Shown here: one piece after another, positions 16,567-25,834 of the stretch
How positions within the stretch are numbered: the first letter of the stretch is position 1
Layout of the letters: each line of letters opens with the position of its first letter
Assembly: GCA_900470445.1 (NCBI GenBank)
Contig: UCAU01000011.1
Location: 41,650-105,649, forward strand
Direction of reading: 5' to 3'
DNA length: 64,000 bases
From: Hyphomicrobiales bacterium
GTDB lineage: Bacteria; Pseudomonadota; Alphaproteobacteria; Rhizobiales; Devosiaceae
Notes under the pieces: generated by a model
Seen by the model: only the letters and a program-made list of their open reading frames with translations
Told to the model about the DNA's origin: nothing
The model's database searches: none
Program-made: the position numbers and the translations under genes

Positions 16567-17361
16567 TTAAACGCCGTAGCGCGGTGCGGGTGTTCCCGTC
16601 TGGCTGGCGGCGAACAGGGCATCCTGGGCAGCGTCGAAGCGCGCCCAGAGATCTAGATCCCCCACCGATGGCAAAGTGACCTCTTCGCCGCGATCCAGGC
16701 CTGTCAAGGCTGCGTCGACCAGCGCATCGACATTCATCACCAGCTCGGCCGGAATCTGGTCGAGCGGCAAGATCGTGCCATCGTAGATTTCGGTGGCGAC
16801 CCCGGCGGGCAGCACCGCCTGCACTTTTACGGCAGTGTCCTTCAATTCGGCCTGCAAGCCGCGCGTATACAACAGGACATAGGCCTTGGTGCCGCTATAG
16901 GCCGAGGCGATCGGAGGAGCCTTGAACGCCAGGACCGAGCCGATATTGACGATGGTGCCGCGATTGCGGGCAACAAAGCCGCCCAGTGCAGCGCGCGACA
17001 GCCGTGTCAACGCGGTGATGTTGACGGCAAGCAGGGTATCGATTGCTTCCGGCGCGATCTCCATACTGGCGCCGAGATAGGAGACGCCGGCATTGTTGAC
17101 CAGCATGTCGATCGAAGTATCTGAGGCCAGGATATCGGCGACCTCTGCCATACCGGCATCGCTGGACAGGTCAGCAGTGACGGTTCGCACACTAACGCCA
17201 AAGGCGCCGGTCAATTCGCTCGCGAGCTTCTCGAGTCGGTCGGCGCGGCGGGCGACGAGGATCAGGTCATGGCCGCGGGCCGCCAGACGCTTGGCATAAC
17301 TGGCGCCGATGCCGGAGGAGGCGCCGGTGACCAGGGCGGTGAAACGGGGAGTGACAGGCAT
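16567..17361 (-). CDS. SDR-family oxidoreductase
   Basis: Short-chain dehydrogenase of 264 residues: LVTGASSGIGASYAKRLAAR at the N-terminus, DMLVNNAGVS near residue 88, IVNIGSVLAF, and the catalytic YSGTKAYVLL near 155. The lack of a conserved C-terminal VDGG suggests the less common type with a variable end (RFDAAQDALFAAS). It is divergent from the LysR regulator at 17459, which probably controls it. The substrate is unknown. Confidence 0.82.
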   Translation of the reverse strand: MPVTPRFTALVTGASSGIGASYAKRLAARGHDLILVARRADRLEKLASELTGAFGVSVRTVTADLSSDAGMAEVADILASDTSIDMLVNNAGVSYLGASMEIAPEAIDTLLAVNITALTRLSRAALGGFVARNRGTIVNIGSVLAFKAPPIASAYSGTKAYVLLYTRGLQAELKDTAVKVQAVLPAGVATEIYDGTILPLDQIPAELVMNVDALVDAALTGLDRGEEVTLPSVGDLDLWARFDAAQDALFAASQTGTPAPRYGV

Positions 17362-17458
17362 TTTCTAGTCTCCAAGGGGTGATGGAAAGGAGATAGGACA
17401 AGTCGCTTCTCTGCATTAGACTGAGCAATGTGATTGGGTTTATTGGTCTGGTCGATAA

Positions 17459-18352
17459 ATGAAGCGTGAGGACCTGAGCGATCTGGCGGCGTTCCTGGCC
17501 GTGGCCGAGGAGCGCAGTTTCACGCGCGGCGCGATCCGGCTTGGCCTGTCGCAGGCGACGCTGAGCCAGACGATCAGCAATCTCGAACGGCGCCTGGGGC
17601 TGCGCCTATTGGCGCGCACCACGCGCAGCGTACGCACCACCGAAGCGGGCCAGCGCCTGCTGGAAACGCTGCGGCCGGCCCTTGCCGATATCGATGCGCA
17701 GGTACAGGCGCTCACCGCCTTGAGCGACACGCCCTCCGGCACTATTCGGCTGACCAGCATCCGTTTTGCCGCCCGCGCCCTGGTGCTGCCGGCCCTGTCG
17801 GCGTTCCGCCAGGCCTATCCGCGCGTCAAGGTGGAAATCTCCGCCGAGGATGCCTTCACCGACATCGTGGCGAGCGGCTTCGACGGGGGCATTCGCTTTG
17901 GCCATCAGGTGGAAAAGGACATGGTGGCGGTGCCCATCGGCCCCGATGCCCGCGTGGCCGTGGTGGCAGCGCCGGGCTATTTCGAGCGCCATGGGAAGCC
18001 GGAAAATCCGCGCGATTTGGCCCGGCACGATTGCATCAATTTCCGCATGGCCAGCGCCGGCAGTATCGCCCGCTGGCAATTCTGGGAAAATGGAAGGGCG
18101 CTCGACGTCAAGGTCGATGGCGCCCTCACCGTCAATGACGGCGACCTGCTGGCGCAAGCCGCTCTGGACGGGCAGGGACTGGCCTATATCTTCGAGGATC
18201 AGGTGGCCGAACACCTAAAGAGCGGCCGGCTGCTGCGCTGTCTCGAGGCCTGGTGCCCGCCCTTGCCGGGATACCATCTCTATTACCCCACCAGGCGGCA
18301 GAAGACCCCGGCGCTGGCGGCACTTGTGGAGGCGCTGCGCTATCGCGCGTGA
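17459..18352 (+). CDS. LysR-family transcriptional regulator
   Basis: Regulator of 297 residues. The N-terminal winged helix-turn-helix reads FLAVAEERSFTRGAIRLGLS, then QATLSQTISNLERRLGLRLL, and the effector domain starts at about residue 90 (SGTIRLTSIRFAARALVLPAL). It belongs to the large group related to CrgA/DmlR-type regulators. It is divergent from the SDR gene with a 97-bp gap, so local control of that gene is likely. It converges with the SnoaL-fusion gene. Confidence 0.87.
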   Translation: MKREDLSDLAAFLAVAEERSFTRGAIRLGLSQATLSQTISNLERRLGLRLLARTTRSVRTTEAGQRLLETLRPALADIDAQVQALTALSDTPSGTIRLTSIRFAARALVLPALSAFRQAYPRVKVEISAEDAFTDIVASGFDGGIRFGHQVEKDMVAVPIGPDARVAVVAAPGYFERHGKPENPRDLARHDCINFRMASAGSIARWQFWENGRALDVKVDGALTVNDGDLLAQAALDGQGLAYIFEDQVAEHLKSGRLLRCLEAWCPPLPGYHLYYPTRRQKTPALAALVEALRYRA

Positions 18353-18434
18353 ATGTTTAGCGTTGAGTTTGAACAGCAGGCTAGGTGCGGGCGAGCGGGC
18401 CAGTGGCAACGCTCGCCGCTCCATGATTGATCCC

Positions 18435-20354
18435 TCAGACCTGCGCGTCTTCGGCCAACTGCCCCAGCTTGACCTGCACCAGCAGGCTCAGCTCGTCATA
18501 GACATTCCATTCGTCGACGATCTTGCCGTCCTTCCAGTGATAATGGCTCATGCCCATCACCTGCACGCGCTTGCCGGTCGGATCGCCCAATTCGCCCAAA
18601 ATGCCGTAGCCGAGGTGATGGCCTTCCATCACCCAACGCACGGCGACCTTGGTGCCGCCTTCCTCGCATGGATTGGAGGCGACATGCTGGACTTCATAGG
18701 AAGCGTCCGGCAGCGAGCCGATCAGGCCCAGATGCTGGTGGATGATGGCGGCGACACCATAGAGCTCCTTCATCAGCGGCCCGTGATATTGCGCGGTCGG
18801 GGCATAGTCCCGGGCAATCCGCCCGAACATGCGCTTGACGAAAACCTCGTGCAGCATTTCGATCGTCTGTGCCTCGATATCGTTATGCGCCAGGCTCAAA
18901 TCCGCCTTCTCGCTCGGTCGTGTCTGGCCGAGGAAACGGCGGTTCTCCCCGATATCGAGCGAGGTCAGGCCGGCATCGAATTTCTGCTTGGCCGTGCGCA
19001 TGGCGAAATGGTGCGGATCAAGGCCCAATTGCTTGATGATGGCCATCTGGTCGGCTACCACCCACTCGCGATAGATCATGTTGCGATGCACCATGCAGTC
19101 CGCGATGGTGCGGCTGACAAAGGGCTTGCCGGTCGGCTGGCCCAGATGGCCATATTGGGTGTGCCGGCCCGAGCCGGTCACCAGATGGCTGGTATAGAAG
19201 CCGTCCTTGTCATTGCCGTTCCAGATAACTTGCGTGCCCATGCCGCGGCGCTCGGGAAAGCTGACCAGGCGCTGGATCGTGTCGCGCACCACGTCTTCGC
19301 GGTTGTAGATCGTGCCGGTGGTGCCATAGAGCACGCAATTGTGGGTATAGTGGGTGTAGATCAGCCCGATATCGCGCTCGTCCCAAATTTTGTGGGTGCA
19401 GCGGATGATGTAGTCGACGATGTCGGTATAGATATCGTCGAACCCATCCAGCGACTGGCTGCGCGGCCGGTCGGTGGGCGCCAGATCGGGATAGTCGCGG
19501 CGCTCCACCTGAAGCACGCTCTCCTCCGCCGCCCCGGCGGAACCGCCCTTGGCCTTGGAATTGCTGGTGGTCTCGCTCATGATCGCTCCTCGTTCGTCTG
19601 CCGGAATGGCGTTGATCTCGCCCAGCCAATCGCGCATATGACGCGCCATAGCGGCTGGATTTTCAAGCGGGGCGAAATGCCCCGCCTTGGGAATGGTAAA
19701 AAACCGGGCGCCCGGAATGGCTCGCGCCATTTCCTCATGCACCTCGAGCGGGCAGACCCGCTCTGCCTCGCCCGCCAGGATCAGGGTGGGAACGGCAATA
19801 GCGCCCAGCCGCGGCCGGCTGTCGGCGCGCTGGATCGCCACCTCGGACTGGCTCGCCAGCACATCCGGCCCTGCATTGCGCGCCATCTCGGTGATGAGCT
19901 TTTGCAAACTGGCGTCATCCAGATGTTCCGGCGCCACCAGATTGGCCCAAGCATCTTCGATATAGCTGTCCATCCCTTGGGAGCGAGCCTTGGCCACGGC
20001 CGCCCGGCGCTTGTCGGCATTAGCCTGAGAGTCCGGCCGGGCCGTCGTATCCACCAGCGCCAGCCCGGCGATGCGCTCAGGCGCCTGCGCCAGCATTTCC
20101 AGCGCCACAATGCCGCCGAGCGAAAAGCCGAGCAGTGAAAACCGCTCTGGTGCGACAGCAAGGATGCGCGCGGCAAGCGCCGTCGTGGATGTCGCCCCGG
20201 TCATGTCGCCGACAATCGCCGCGGGCATATCGAGTTCCGCCAGCACTGGCGCAAACAGCCGCTCGTCACACACCGTGCCGGGCAGCAGCAACAAGGGCAG
20301 GGGGCGCGCCACGGCGCCCTCGATAGTTTTCGCGACGGGAATAACTTTGTTCAT
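18435..20354 (-). CDS. Alpha/beta-hydrolase fused in frame to a double SnoaL-like protein
   Basis: One open frame of 639 residues. Residues ~15-245 form an alpha/beta hydrolase (LLLLPGTVCDERLFAPVLAE, nucleophile elbow SLLGFSLGGIVAL, His in KAGHFAPLENP); the acid position reads ILAGEAERVCP. Residues 259-639 contain two SnoaL/NTF2-like segments (IIRCTHKIWDERDIGLIYTH; MGMSHYHWKDGKIVDEWNVY). The SnoaL part has its own start signal: ATG at 19580 with AGGAG five bases before it. The cell may therefore make both the fusion and a separate 381-residue SnoaL protein. Similar hydrolases usually end near the join. An operator of the nearby LacI regulon lies upstream at 20436. The reaction is unknown. Confidence 0.7.
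   Translation of the reverse strand: MNKVIPVAKTIEGAVARPLPLLLLPGTVCDERLFAPVLAELDMPAAIVGDMTGATSTTALAARILAVAPERFSLLGFSLGGIVALEMLAQAPERIAGLALVDTTARPDSQANADKRRAAVAKARSQGMDSYIEDAWANLVAPEHLDDASLQKLITEMARNAGPDVLASQSEVAIQRADSRPRLGAIAVPTLILAGEAERVCPLEVHEEMARAIPGARFFTIPKAGHFAPLENPAAMARHMRDWLGEINAIPADERGAIMSETTSNSKAKGGSAGAAEESVLQVERRDYPDLAPTDRPRSQSLDGFDDIYTDIVDYIIRCTHKIWDERDIGLIYTHYTHNCVLYGTTGTIYNREDVVRDTIQRLVSFPERRGMGTQVIWNGNDKDGFYTSHLVTGSGRHTQYGHLGQPTGKPFVSRTIADCMVHRNMIYREWVVADQMAIIKQLGLDPHHFAMRTAKQKFDAGLTSLDIGENRRFLGQTRPSEKADLSLAHNDIEAQTIEMLHEVFVKRMFGRIARDYAPTAQYHGPLMKELYGVAAIIHQHLGLIGSLPDASYEVQHVASNPCEEGGTKVAVRWVMEGHHLGYGILGELGDPTGKRVQVMGMSHYHWKDGKIVDEWNVYDELSLLVQVKLGQLAEDAQV
19580..19590 (-). promoter_or_regulatory. 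Internal ribosome-binding site and start in the fusion gene
   Basis: Read on the minus strand, AGGAG (19590-19586) followed by five bases and ATG (19580-19578) makes a near-ideal start signal inside the hydrolase-SnoaL frame. It decides whether a separate SnoaL protein is produced. Confidence 0.6.
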
Positions 20355-20435
20355 CCAACCCGGGTCCGCCCCGCCATCGGGGCAGGCCTCGACCAATGGC
20401 CAAGACCGATTTTGCCAAAAAACTCTGGCAAATAT

Positions 20436-20449
20436 TGAATACGTATGCA
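20436..20449. promoter_or_regulatory. LacI-regulon operator A
   Basis: TGAATACGTATGCA differs by one base from the perfect palindrome at 27198. It lies between the divergent hydrolase-SnoaL gene and the first hisD-like gene, so it could control both. Confidence 0.65.
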
Positions 20450-20540
20450 AGATCAAAACGACACCTTGATGTGACGCTCGATGCTAGCAGTCCGCTAACG
20501 CATTCGCGTCATCTGCTACGCTTTTCGGAGTGATCTGCGC

Positions 20541-21839
20541 ATGACCCAAACCCCCGCTTCGCCCTTTCCCGGCGTCACCTATGTCAAAGCCCCCGAGCGC
20601 TCCTCGATCGGCGACAATGCTCCCGTCGAAACCTTGGTCAGCGAGATCATCGCCAATGTTCGCCGCAACGGCGACGCCGCCGTGCGCGAATACTCGGCTA
20701 GGTTCGACAAGTCCGACCTGGAGGTCTTCGAAGTCACTGCAGCGGAACGCGAATCCGCGCTGGCCGAGCTTGATCCGCAGACCCGCAAGGACACCGAGTT
20801 CGCCATCGCCAATGTGCGAAAATTCGCCCAGGCGCAGCTCGCGACCATCCTGCCGCTCGAAGTCGAGACCTTGCCGGGCGTGCATATGGGCCACCGCGTC
20901 ATCCCCATTCAGCGCGTTGGCTGCTACGTCCCCGGCGGCCGCTATCCCCTTCTATCTGCACCGATAATGACCATCGTCCCAGCCAAGGTCGCCGGAGTCG
21001 ACGAGGTCATCGCCTGCCTGCCCCCCAATGCCCACAAGGCCATGATCGCGGGCTGCCATCTCTCCGGCGCCGACCGCATCTTCCGCATCGGCGGCGCCCA
21101 GGCCATAGCCGCCATGGCCTATGGCACCGAGAGCGTTCCGGCCGTCAACAAGATCGTTGGCCCCGGCAATGCCTTCGTCAACGAGGCCAAGCGCCAGGTC
21201 TTTGGCCCGGTCGGCATCGACCAACTCGCTGGCCCATCAGAGATTTTCGTCGTTGCTGACGCCACCGGCGATGCCGAGATGATCGCTACCGACCTGCTGG
21301 CCCAGGCCGAACACGACATCCGCACCCGCGTCGGCCTCATCACCACCGATAGGGCCCTGGCCGAGGCCACGCTGGTCGAAGTGGAGAAGCAACTCGAGAC
21401 CCTTTCCACCGCCACCACCGCACGCGAAGCCTGGATCAACTATGGCGAAATCACCGTCTGCGCCGACGAGGCCGCGATGATCGCCTATTCCGACCTGATC
21501 GCTGCCGAACACCTGCAGGTGCACACGGCGGACAGCAAGGCCTTCGCCAAAAAGCTGAGGAATTACGGGAGCTTGTTCATCGGCGAACTGGCCAGCGTGG
21601 TCTATTCCGACAAGTGCTCAGGCACCAACCATACGCTCCCGACCATGGGTGCCGGCGCCTATACCGGCGGTCTCTGGGTCGGCGCCTATGTCAAGATCGC
21701 TACGCACCAATGGCTCGATGAAGAGGGTGTCAAGCAGGTGGCGCCACCTGCGGCGCGGCAGTCGGCTAGCGAAGGTCTCGAAGGCCACCGCCGCGCCGCA
21801 CAATTGCGGCTAGATCGCATGCAGGCAAAGTCGAATTGA
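20541..21839 (+). CDS. Histidinol-dehydrogenase-family enzyme 1 (catabolic, HpsN-like class)
   Basis: NAD-dependent alcohol dehydrogenase of 432 residues. HisD-family landmarks include [71 protein letters not shown] (zinc-binding His), the catalytic pair in [20 protein letters not shown] (Asp, His) and a C-terminal EGLEGH. The zinc and general-base positions all seem kept. It sits in a catabolic regulon rather than a his operon, so a four-electron oxidation of another alcohol to an acid is likelier; sulfopropanediol dehydrogenase HpsN is a known example. It is followed by a strong terminator. Confidence 0.75.
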   Translation: MTQTPASPFPGVTYVKAPERSSIGDNAPVETLVSEIIANVRRNGDAAVREYSARFDKSDLEVFEVTAAERESALAELDPQTRKDTEFAIANVRKFAQAQLATILPLEVETLPGVHMGHRVIPIQRVGCYVPGGRYPLLSAPIMTIVPAKVAGVDEVIACLPPNAHKAMIAGCHLSGADRIFRIGGAQAIAAMAYGTESVPAVNKIVGPGNAFVNEAKRQVFGPVGIDQLAGPSEIFVVADATGDAEMIATDLLAQAEHDIRTRVGLITTDRALAEATLVEVEKQLETLSTATTAREAWINYGEITVCADEAAMIAYSDLIAAEHLQVHTADSKAFAKKLRNYGSLFIGELASVVYSDKCSGTNHTLPTMGAGAYTGGLWVGAYVKIATHQWLDEEGVKQVAPPAARQSASEGLEGHRRAAQLRLDRMQAKSN

Positions 21840-21840
21840 G

Positions 21841-21870
21841 CTAAAAGGCCCGCGAAAGCGGGCCTTTTAG
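21841..21870 (+). terminator. Rho-independent terminator
   Basis: Perfect 13-bp stem CTAAAAGGCCCGC / GCGGGCCTTTTAG with a GAAA tetraloop, ending in a T tract, immediately after the hisD-like stop codon. It is symmetric, so it could also act on transcripts from the other strand. Confidence 0.9.
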
Positions 21871-21889
21871 GAACTGCATTCACAGTCGT

Positions 21890-22072
21890 CACCCTTCTCC
21901 CCCTGAGGGAGAAGGTGCCTGAAGGGGCACCGAATTCACGAAGGCGAATTTCGGTTGGATGAGGGTCTCTTCCTAACCTTCTGGCACGGGATGGCGCAGC
22001 ACCCCCCTCACCCTGACCTTCCGCTGAACGCGCCAGGTCGTCCCTCTCCCTCAAGGGGAGAGGGTAAGGAGG
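21890..22072. repeat. Intergenic hairpin repeat element
   Basis: The gap between two convergent genes is bounded by CCTTCTCCC/GGGAGAAGG (21893-21915) and CCCTCTCCC/GGGAGAGGG (22042-22064), with GGTGCC/GGCACC inside. This composition, with GGATGAGGG and CCCTCACCC segments, resembles dispersed rhizobial intergenic repeats. A related block with the CCCTCCC…GGGAGGG style occurs at 31855-31942. Confidence 0.55.
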
Positions 22073-22073
22073 C

Positions 22074-22775
22074 TCAGCTGATCTTATCCGCCTCCGCCCA
22101 GGCCGCCCGCAGCTTCTCGACCGTAAAGCCCGGCGCCCTTGCCGCGGTCAGCACCGGCACTTCCTTGCGCATCACCACGTCGATGGCCCAGGCCATGCGC
22201 TCGATATGCTCGGCCGGAATAACCACCGCGCCATGCCGGTCGGCATGGACCAGATCATCGGGGCGCACCGCCATGCCGAATACGGTCACCGGGCAATCGA
22301 GTTCGGTCACATGCACAAAGGCATGGCTCGGCCCGACCGAGCCGGCAATGACCTGATAGCCCTCGTCAAGCATGCCCAGATCCCGCAACACGCCATTGGT
22401 CACCGTGCCGGCAATGCCCAGACCCTTATGCTGGGCCACCTGCATTTCGCCCCAGAAACCGCCAATGGCGTGGGGATAATCGGTGTCCTCGATTACCACG
22501 ACATTGGGGCCTTCTCCCGCCGAAACGTACTCGTAGTACTGCATGCGTAGCGCCCGCACTTCTGCCGCCGGCTTCTGCGCGGGAGACGATGCCCGTATCT
22601 TCGCCGTGCGGGCAAAGCCCACCACCGGCGGCAGGCTTGGATCGGCGCAAACCACCGGCGTCTTGGTAAAACCCTCGGCGGTCCGCCCGCCCATCACATG
22701 CTCCAGCGCATTGCACACTGTGGGCGTGTCGGCCTTGCGCAGAGCACTCAGCACCTGGGCGGAAATTGCAGGCAT
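22074..22775 (-). CDS. RraA/HMG-aldolase-like protein
   Basis: Protein of 233 residues with the RraA fold, which includes the metal-dependent class II pyruvate aldolases for 4-hydroxy-4-methyl-2-oxoglutarate and 4-carboxy-4-hydroxy-2-oxoadipate. The key segment GIAGTVTNGVLRDLGMLDEG contains the conserved Arg-Asp pair, and VRPDDLVHADRHGAVVIP matches the family. ATG at 22775 follows GGAGG. It is 67 bases downstream of the cupin gene on the same strand and probably in its operon, under operator B. It may be an aldolase, decarboxylase or hydratase-like enzyme of this pathway; the substrate is unknown. Confidence 0.78.
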   Translation of the reverse strand: MPAISAQVLSALRKADTPTVCNALEHVMGGRTAEGFTKTPVVCADPSLPPVVGFARTAKIRASSPAQKPAAEVRALRMQYYEYVSAGEGPNVVVIEDTDYPHAIGGFWGEMQVAQHKGLGIAGTVTNGVLRDLGMLDEGYQVIAGSVGPSHAFVHVTELDCPVTVFGMAVRPDDLVHADRHGAVVIPAEHIERMAWAIDVVMRKEVPVLTAARAPGFTVEKLRAAWAEADKIS

Positions 22776-22842
22776 GTCGATCCTCCTTGAAAGCAGAGCG
22801 ACCCCGCCCGGCAAGGGCGAGGCCTGATAGTAGTCCGTCGGG

Positions 22843-23880
22843 CTACTCGGCCGCCTTGGCCTCGGCCCAGACCGCGGCGGCGGGGGCTGCCGCACCACGC
22901 ACCACAAAGGCAATCGCATCGGCCGAAGCCGCATTGCGGAACCCGTGGGCAAGGCCCACCGGCACCGTCAATGTATCGCCAGCACCCAGGATCAGTTTCC
23001 CGTCGGCCCAATTCACTTCCAGCGTGCCGGACTGCACAAAGATCACCTCCTGCTCCCGGCGGCTGTGCGGCGCAATCGTTGCGCCGGTTTCCAGCTTCAG
23101 TCGACGCAGCGCGAAGCCATGCTGCCAATGCCCGATGATCGGTCCGGCTTTGAAGCCGTCCTGGGCATCGACGTCGCCGATCAGCGCGGCCTCTTCGACA
23201 CCTTCGCCGGCCAGCGGCGAACTCGGATTGCCCTTCATCTGCTCGGGTTTCAGCGCATATTTTGCCAATTCCTCGATCGGCGGCGTCGCCAATTCCCTGA
23301 GCTTTTCGGCGCTTGGCGGCTGCTCCAGTTCGGCGCCTTCCGGCACGGTCTCGCCCAGCGTGGTATCGATCAGCTTGCCGCCTTTGAGCAGTTTGAGGCC
23401 GAAATCCTCGGCCATCTGGAACACGCTCGGCGCCCAGACCACCTTGCCGGGGTCGTCATGGCCCAGCACCACGGCGAGGAAACCCGTGCCTTCGTCACGC
23501 TTCTCAAAGCCGCGGAACATGTGGGTGGGGACGGTGGCCACGTCGCCTGGCTCGACGTCGATATAGCCTTCGTCCTTATTCGCGCCGAACACGAAGCGCC
23601 ACTTTCCGGTATGCACCAGGAAGGTTTCCGCCGTCAGGTGGCTGTGCTGGCTGTTGGTACAGCCGAAGGGCTGGCGCGCAGCGCCGAAATTGAAACCATG
23701 CGCCTCGGGAATATGCACGACCTGTGCCGGATTCTCGCTCACGCCCGGCCCGATAATGGTGAAATTCTCCTTGCGGTCCGAACCGGGCGTCCGCGCATCG
23801 ATAAAGGCATTGCGCAGCCCTTTAAGGTCGGCATAGCGCACCAGGCGCTTTTCCATTTCGCTTTGTGTCCACTGGGTCAT
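22843..23880 (-). CDS. Bicupin protein, possible dioxygenase
   Basis: Cytoplasmic protein of 345 residues with two cupin domains. The first has a metal-site pattern QHSHLTAETFLVHTGKWRFV near residue 80 (two His and Glu). The second, near residue 265, reads IAPHSRREQEVIFVQSGTLE. The arrangement recalls gentisate-dioxygenase-like bicupins, but no close assignment is possible. Operator B (23924-23937) lies 44 bases before the start, so it is part of the LacI regulon. RraA follows in the same direction. Confidence 0.72.
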   Translation of the reverse strand: MTQWTQSEMEKRLVRYADLKGLRNAFIDARTPGSDRKENFTIIGPGVSENPAQVVHIPEAHGFNFGAARQPFGCTNSQHSHLTAETFLVHTGKWRFVFGANKDEGYIDVEPGDVATVPTHMFRGFEKRDEGTGFLAVVLGHDDPGKVVWAPSVFQMAEDFGLKLLKGGKLIDTTLGETVPEGAELEQPPSAEKLRELATPPIEELAKYALKPEQMKGNPSSPLAGEGVEEAALIGDVDAQDGFKAGPIIGHWQHGFALRRLKLETGATIAPHSRREQEVIFVQSGTLEVNWADGKLILGAGDTLTVPVGLAHGFRNAASADAIAFVVRGAAAPAAAVWAEAKAAE

Positions 23881-23923
23881 GGGATGGTCCTTTCACTCGC
23901 AAAATCAGAGGGATATTCAGAAA

Positions 23924-23937
23924 TGCATTCGTATGCA
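23924..23937. promoter_or_regulatory. LacI-regulon operator B
   Basis: TGCATTCGTATGCA, with TGCA ends and a central CG, stands just upstream of the bicupin gene and downstream of lacI. It is identical to operator E at 33383. Confidence 0.7.
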
Positions 23938-24014
23938 CAGCGCGCGCTGGCCGCGCGAAATCGCGCGCCAGCCGCTCCATATGATCATGGGGTCGAACAG
24001 GCCGGCGTCGGTCA

Positions 24015-25085
24015 TCATGCCTCCCGCGGCTTGTAGATGCGCTGGCCATCGCGCTCGACAACGCCGCTTTGGGGCAGGCGGGCCGAGGTGCGCACCACGA
24101 GGTCACCCGTCAGGATGCGGTGCTCGGCCTCGATTTCGCCGCTGGCGATCTGGTCCATCAGGATGTCGACGGTAGATTCCACCATGCGTTTGAGCGGCTG
24201 GCTCATCGAAGTGATGCCATAGGATGTCCAGCGCGCTGGCCCGACGTCGTCATAGCCGACAATGGATAGGTCCTCAGGAATCCGCAGCCCGAATTCGTGG
24301 CGCGCGACATCCATCACCGCCACGGCCATGTGGTCATTGGCCACGAACAGCGCCTCGGGACGGTCGGGCCGCGCGAACATCTTCCGCGCAGCGGCCTCCG
24401 CGTCGGGGCGGGAATAATTGCCGGTTTCGATCGTGACCTTGTCAAAACCATGCGCAGCCAGGCCTTCCACAAAGCCCTGCTGGCGGTCGCGATTGGTCGA
24501 GGAATTTTCGAGGCCCGCAATATAGCCGAAGCTCTTGTGCCCGCCGGCCACCAGGAAATCGGCGATGCGCTTGCCGCCCTCGCGGTTGCGCGTGGTGACG
24601 CTGGATACCGCGTCGCGTTCAGTGGTGCGGTTGAACAGCACCACCGGAATACCCGCCGTGGCACATTCTTCCGACAGCTCGGACGACAGCGATGTGGAGG
24701 CCAGAATGATGCCGTCGACCCGATATTGCATCAACTGGTCGAACACAGGATCGCTGTCGCGATCCTTGAAGCCGGTGAACAGCAGCAGGTGGTAATTCTC
24801 TGCTGCCAGCGCCCGGCCCAGCTCTTCCAGCACATCGGGATAGAACAGATTTTCCAGATACGCCATCACCACCGCGATGATGCGCGATCGATTGGTGATC
24901 AGCGAACGCGCGATGGCATTGGGCCGATAACCCAGCACCTTGGCTGAAGCCAGCACCTTTTGCCGTGTCTTGGAGGAGATCGAAGCGCCCGGCGTGAAGG
25001 TGCGAGACACAGCCGATTGCGAGACGCCGGCATGTTCGGCGACCTGGCTGGAGGTGACGCCCGGTTTCTTTATTCCGCTGTCCAT
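24015..25085 (-). CDS. LacI-family regulator of the catabolic cluster
   Basis: Repressor-type regulator of 356 residues. The N-terminal LacI DNA-binding domain reads SSQVAEHAGVSQSAVSRTFT then ISSKTRQKVLASAKVLGYRP, and a periplasmic-binding-protein-like sensor follows (IIAVVMAYLENLFYPDVLEE; LFVANDHMAVAVMD; LSIVGYDDVGPARW). It overlaps the end of the SDR gene by 16 bases and is thus the third gene of the hisD2-SDR-lacI unit headed by operator C, giving autoregulation. The repeated TGCATACGTATGCA sites around it are its likely targets. Effector: presumably the sugar-like substrate or an intermediate. Confidence 0.88.
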   Translation of the reverse strand: MDSGIKKPGVTSSQVAEHAGVSQSAVSRTFTPGASISSKTRQKVLASAKVLGYRPNAIARSLITNRSRIIAVVMAYLENLFYPDVLEELGRALAAENYHLLLFTGFKDRDSDPVFDQLMQYRVDGIILASTSLSSELSEECATAGIPVVLFNRTTERDAVSSVTTRNREGGKRIADFLVAGGHKSFGYIAGLENSSTNRDRQQGFVEGLAAHGFDKVTIETGNYSRPDAEAAARKMFARPDRPEALFVANDHMAVAVMDVARHEFGLRIPEDLSIVGYDDVGPARWTSYGITSMSQPLKRMVESTVDILMDQIASGEIEAEHRILTGDLVVRTSARLPQSGVVERDGQRIYKPREA

Positions 25086-25834
25086 CCGCCATCCACCAGT
25101 AATGCCGTGCCGGTCACCAGTGCCGCGGCATCGGAGGCCAGAAACACGATTGGGCCCATAATGTCTTCCACGCGTCCCAGCCGGCCCAGCTTGATCTTGG
25201 ATAGAACCCAGTTCCTGAATTCAGGATCGCTCAGGGTCTTCGCTGTCAGGTCTGTCTCGATAAAGGTCGGGCAAACCGTATTCACCCGGATATCGCTGGC
25301 GCCCAGCTCGATGGCCATGGCCTTGCTCAGGCCCTCGACGGCAAACTTGCTGGCGGCATAGACCGCGCGGGCCGGGCCGCCGACATGGCCCATCTGTGAG
25401 GAGACATGGATGATCGAGCCCGCCAGGCCCGCCTGCACCAGCCGCGCCACCACCGCCTGGGACACGAACAGCGTCGCCGCCAGGTTGAGATCCATCACCG
25501 CCTGGTAATTGGCCGGGGTGATATCGGCAAAGCTGGAATGCCGCGCCGTTCCGGCCGAGTTGACCAGCACCTGGAAGGGTTCGACATCCCCGACGAACGC
25601 CTTGACCGCATCGCTGTCGGTAATATCCAGCGCCACGCCCTCGGCGGCAAGCCCCGCATCCGCCATCTGGTTGACCACGATTTCGATATCGCCCGCCGTG
25701 CGGGCAGCGATGGTCACCGCCGCACCGGCCTCGGCCAGCGCCACCGCCGCACCCAGCCCGATGCCGCGCGTGCCCCCGGTGACGAGAGCCCGCTTGCCAT
25801 CGAGGCGGAAACTGGGAGTGCGCGGCAGGGCCAT
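25070..25834 (-). CDS. SDR-family oxidoreductase of the catabolic cluster
   Basis: Short-chain dehydrogenase of 254 residues: ALVTGGTRGIGLGAAVALAE near residue 17, VLVNSAGTARHSSF near 88 (NSAG instead of the usual NNAG), HVSSQMGHVGG, the catalytic YAASKFAVEGLSKA near 158, and the C-terminal TGTALLVDGGW. Its ATG overlaps the TAA of the second hisD-like gene, so the two are translationally coupled. An alcohol/ketone step next to the HisD-like dehydrogenase is likely. Confidence 0.85.
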   Translation of the reverse strand: MALPRTPSFRLDGKRALVTGGTRGIGLGAAVALAEAGAAVTIAARTAGDIEIVVNQMADAGLAAEGVALDITDSDAVKAFVGDVEPFQVLVNSAGTARHSSFADITPANYQAVMDLNLAATLFVSQAVVARLVQAGLAGSIIHVSSQMGHVGGPARAVYAASKFAVEGLSKAMAIELGASDIRVNTVCPTFIETDLTAKTLSDPEFRNWVLSKIKLGRLGRVEDIMGPIVFLASDAAALVTGTALLVDGGWTAE

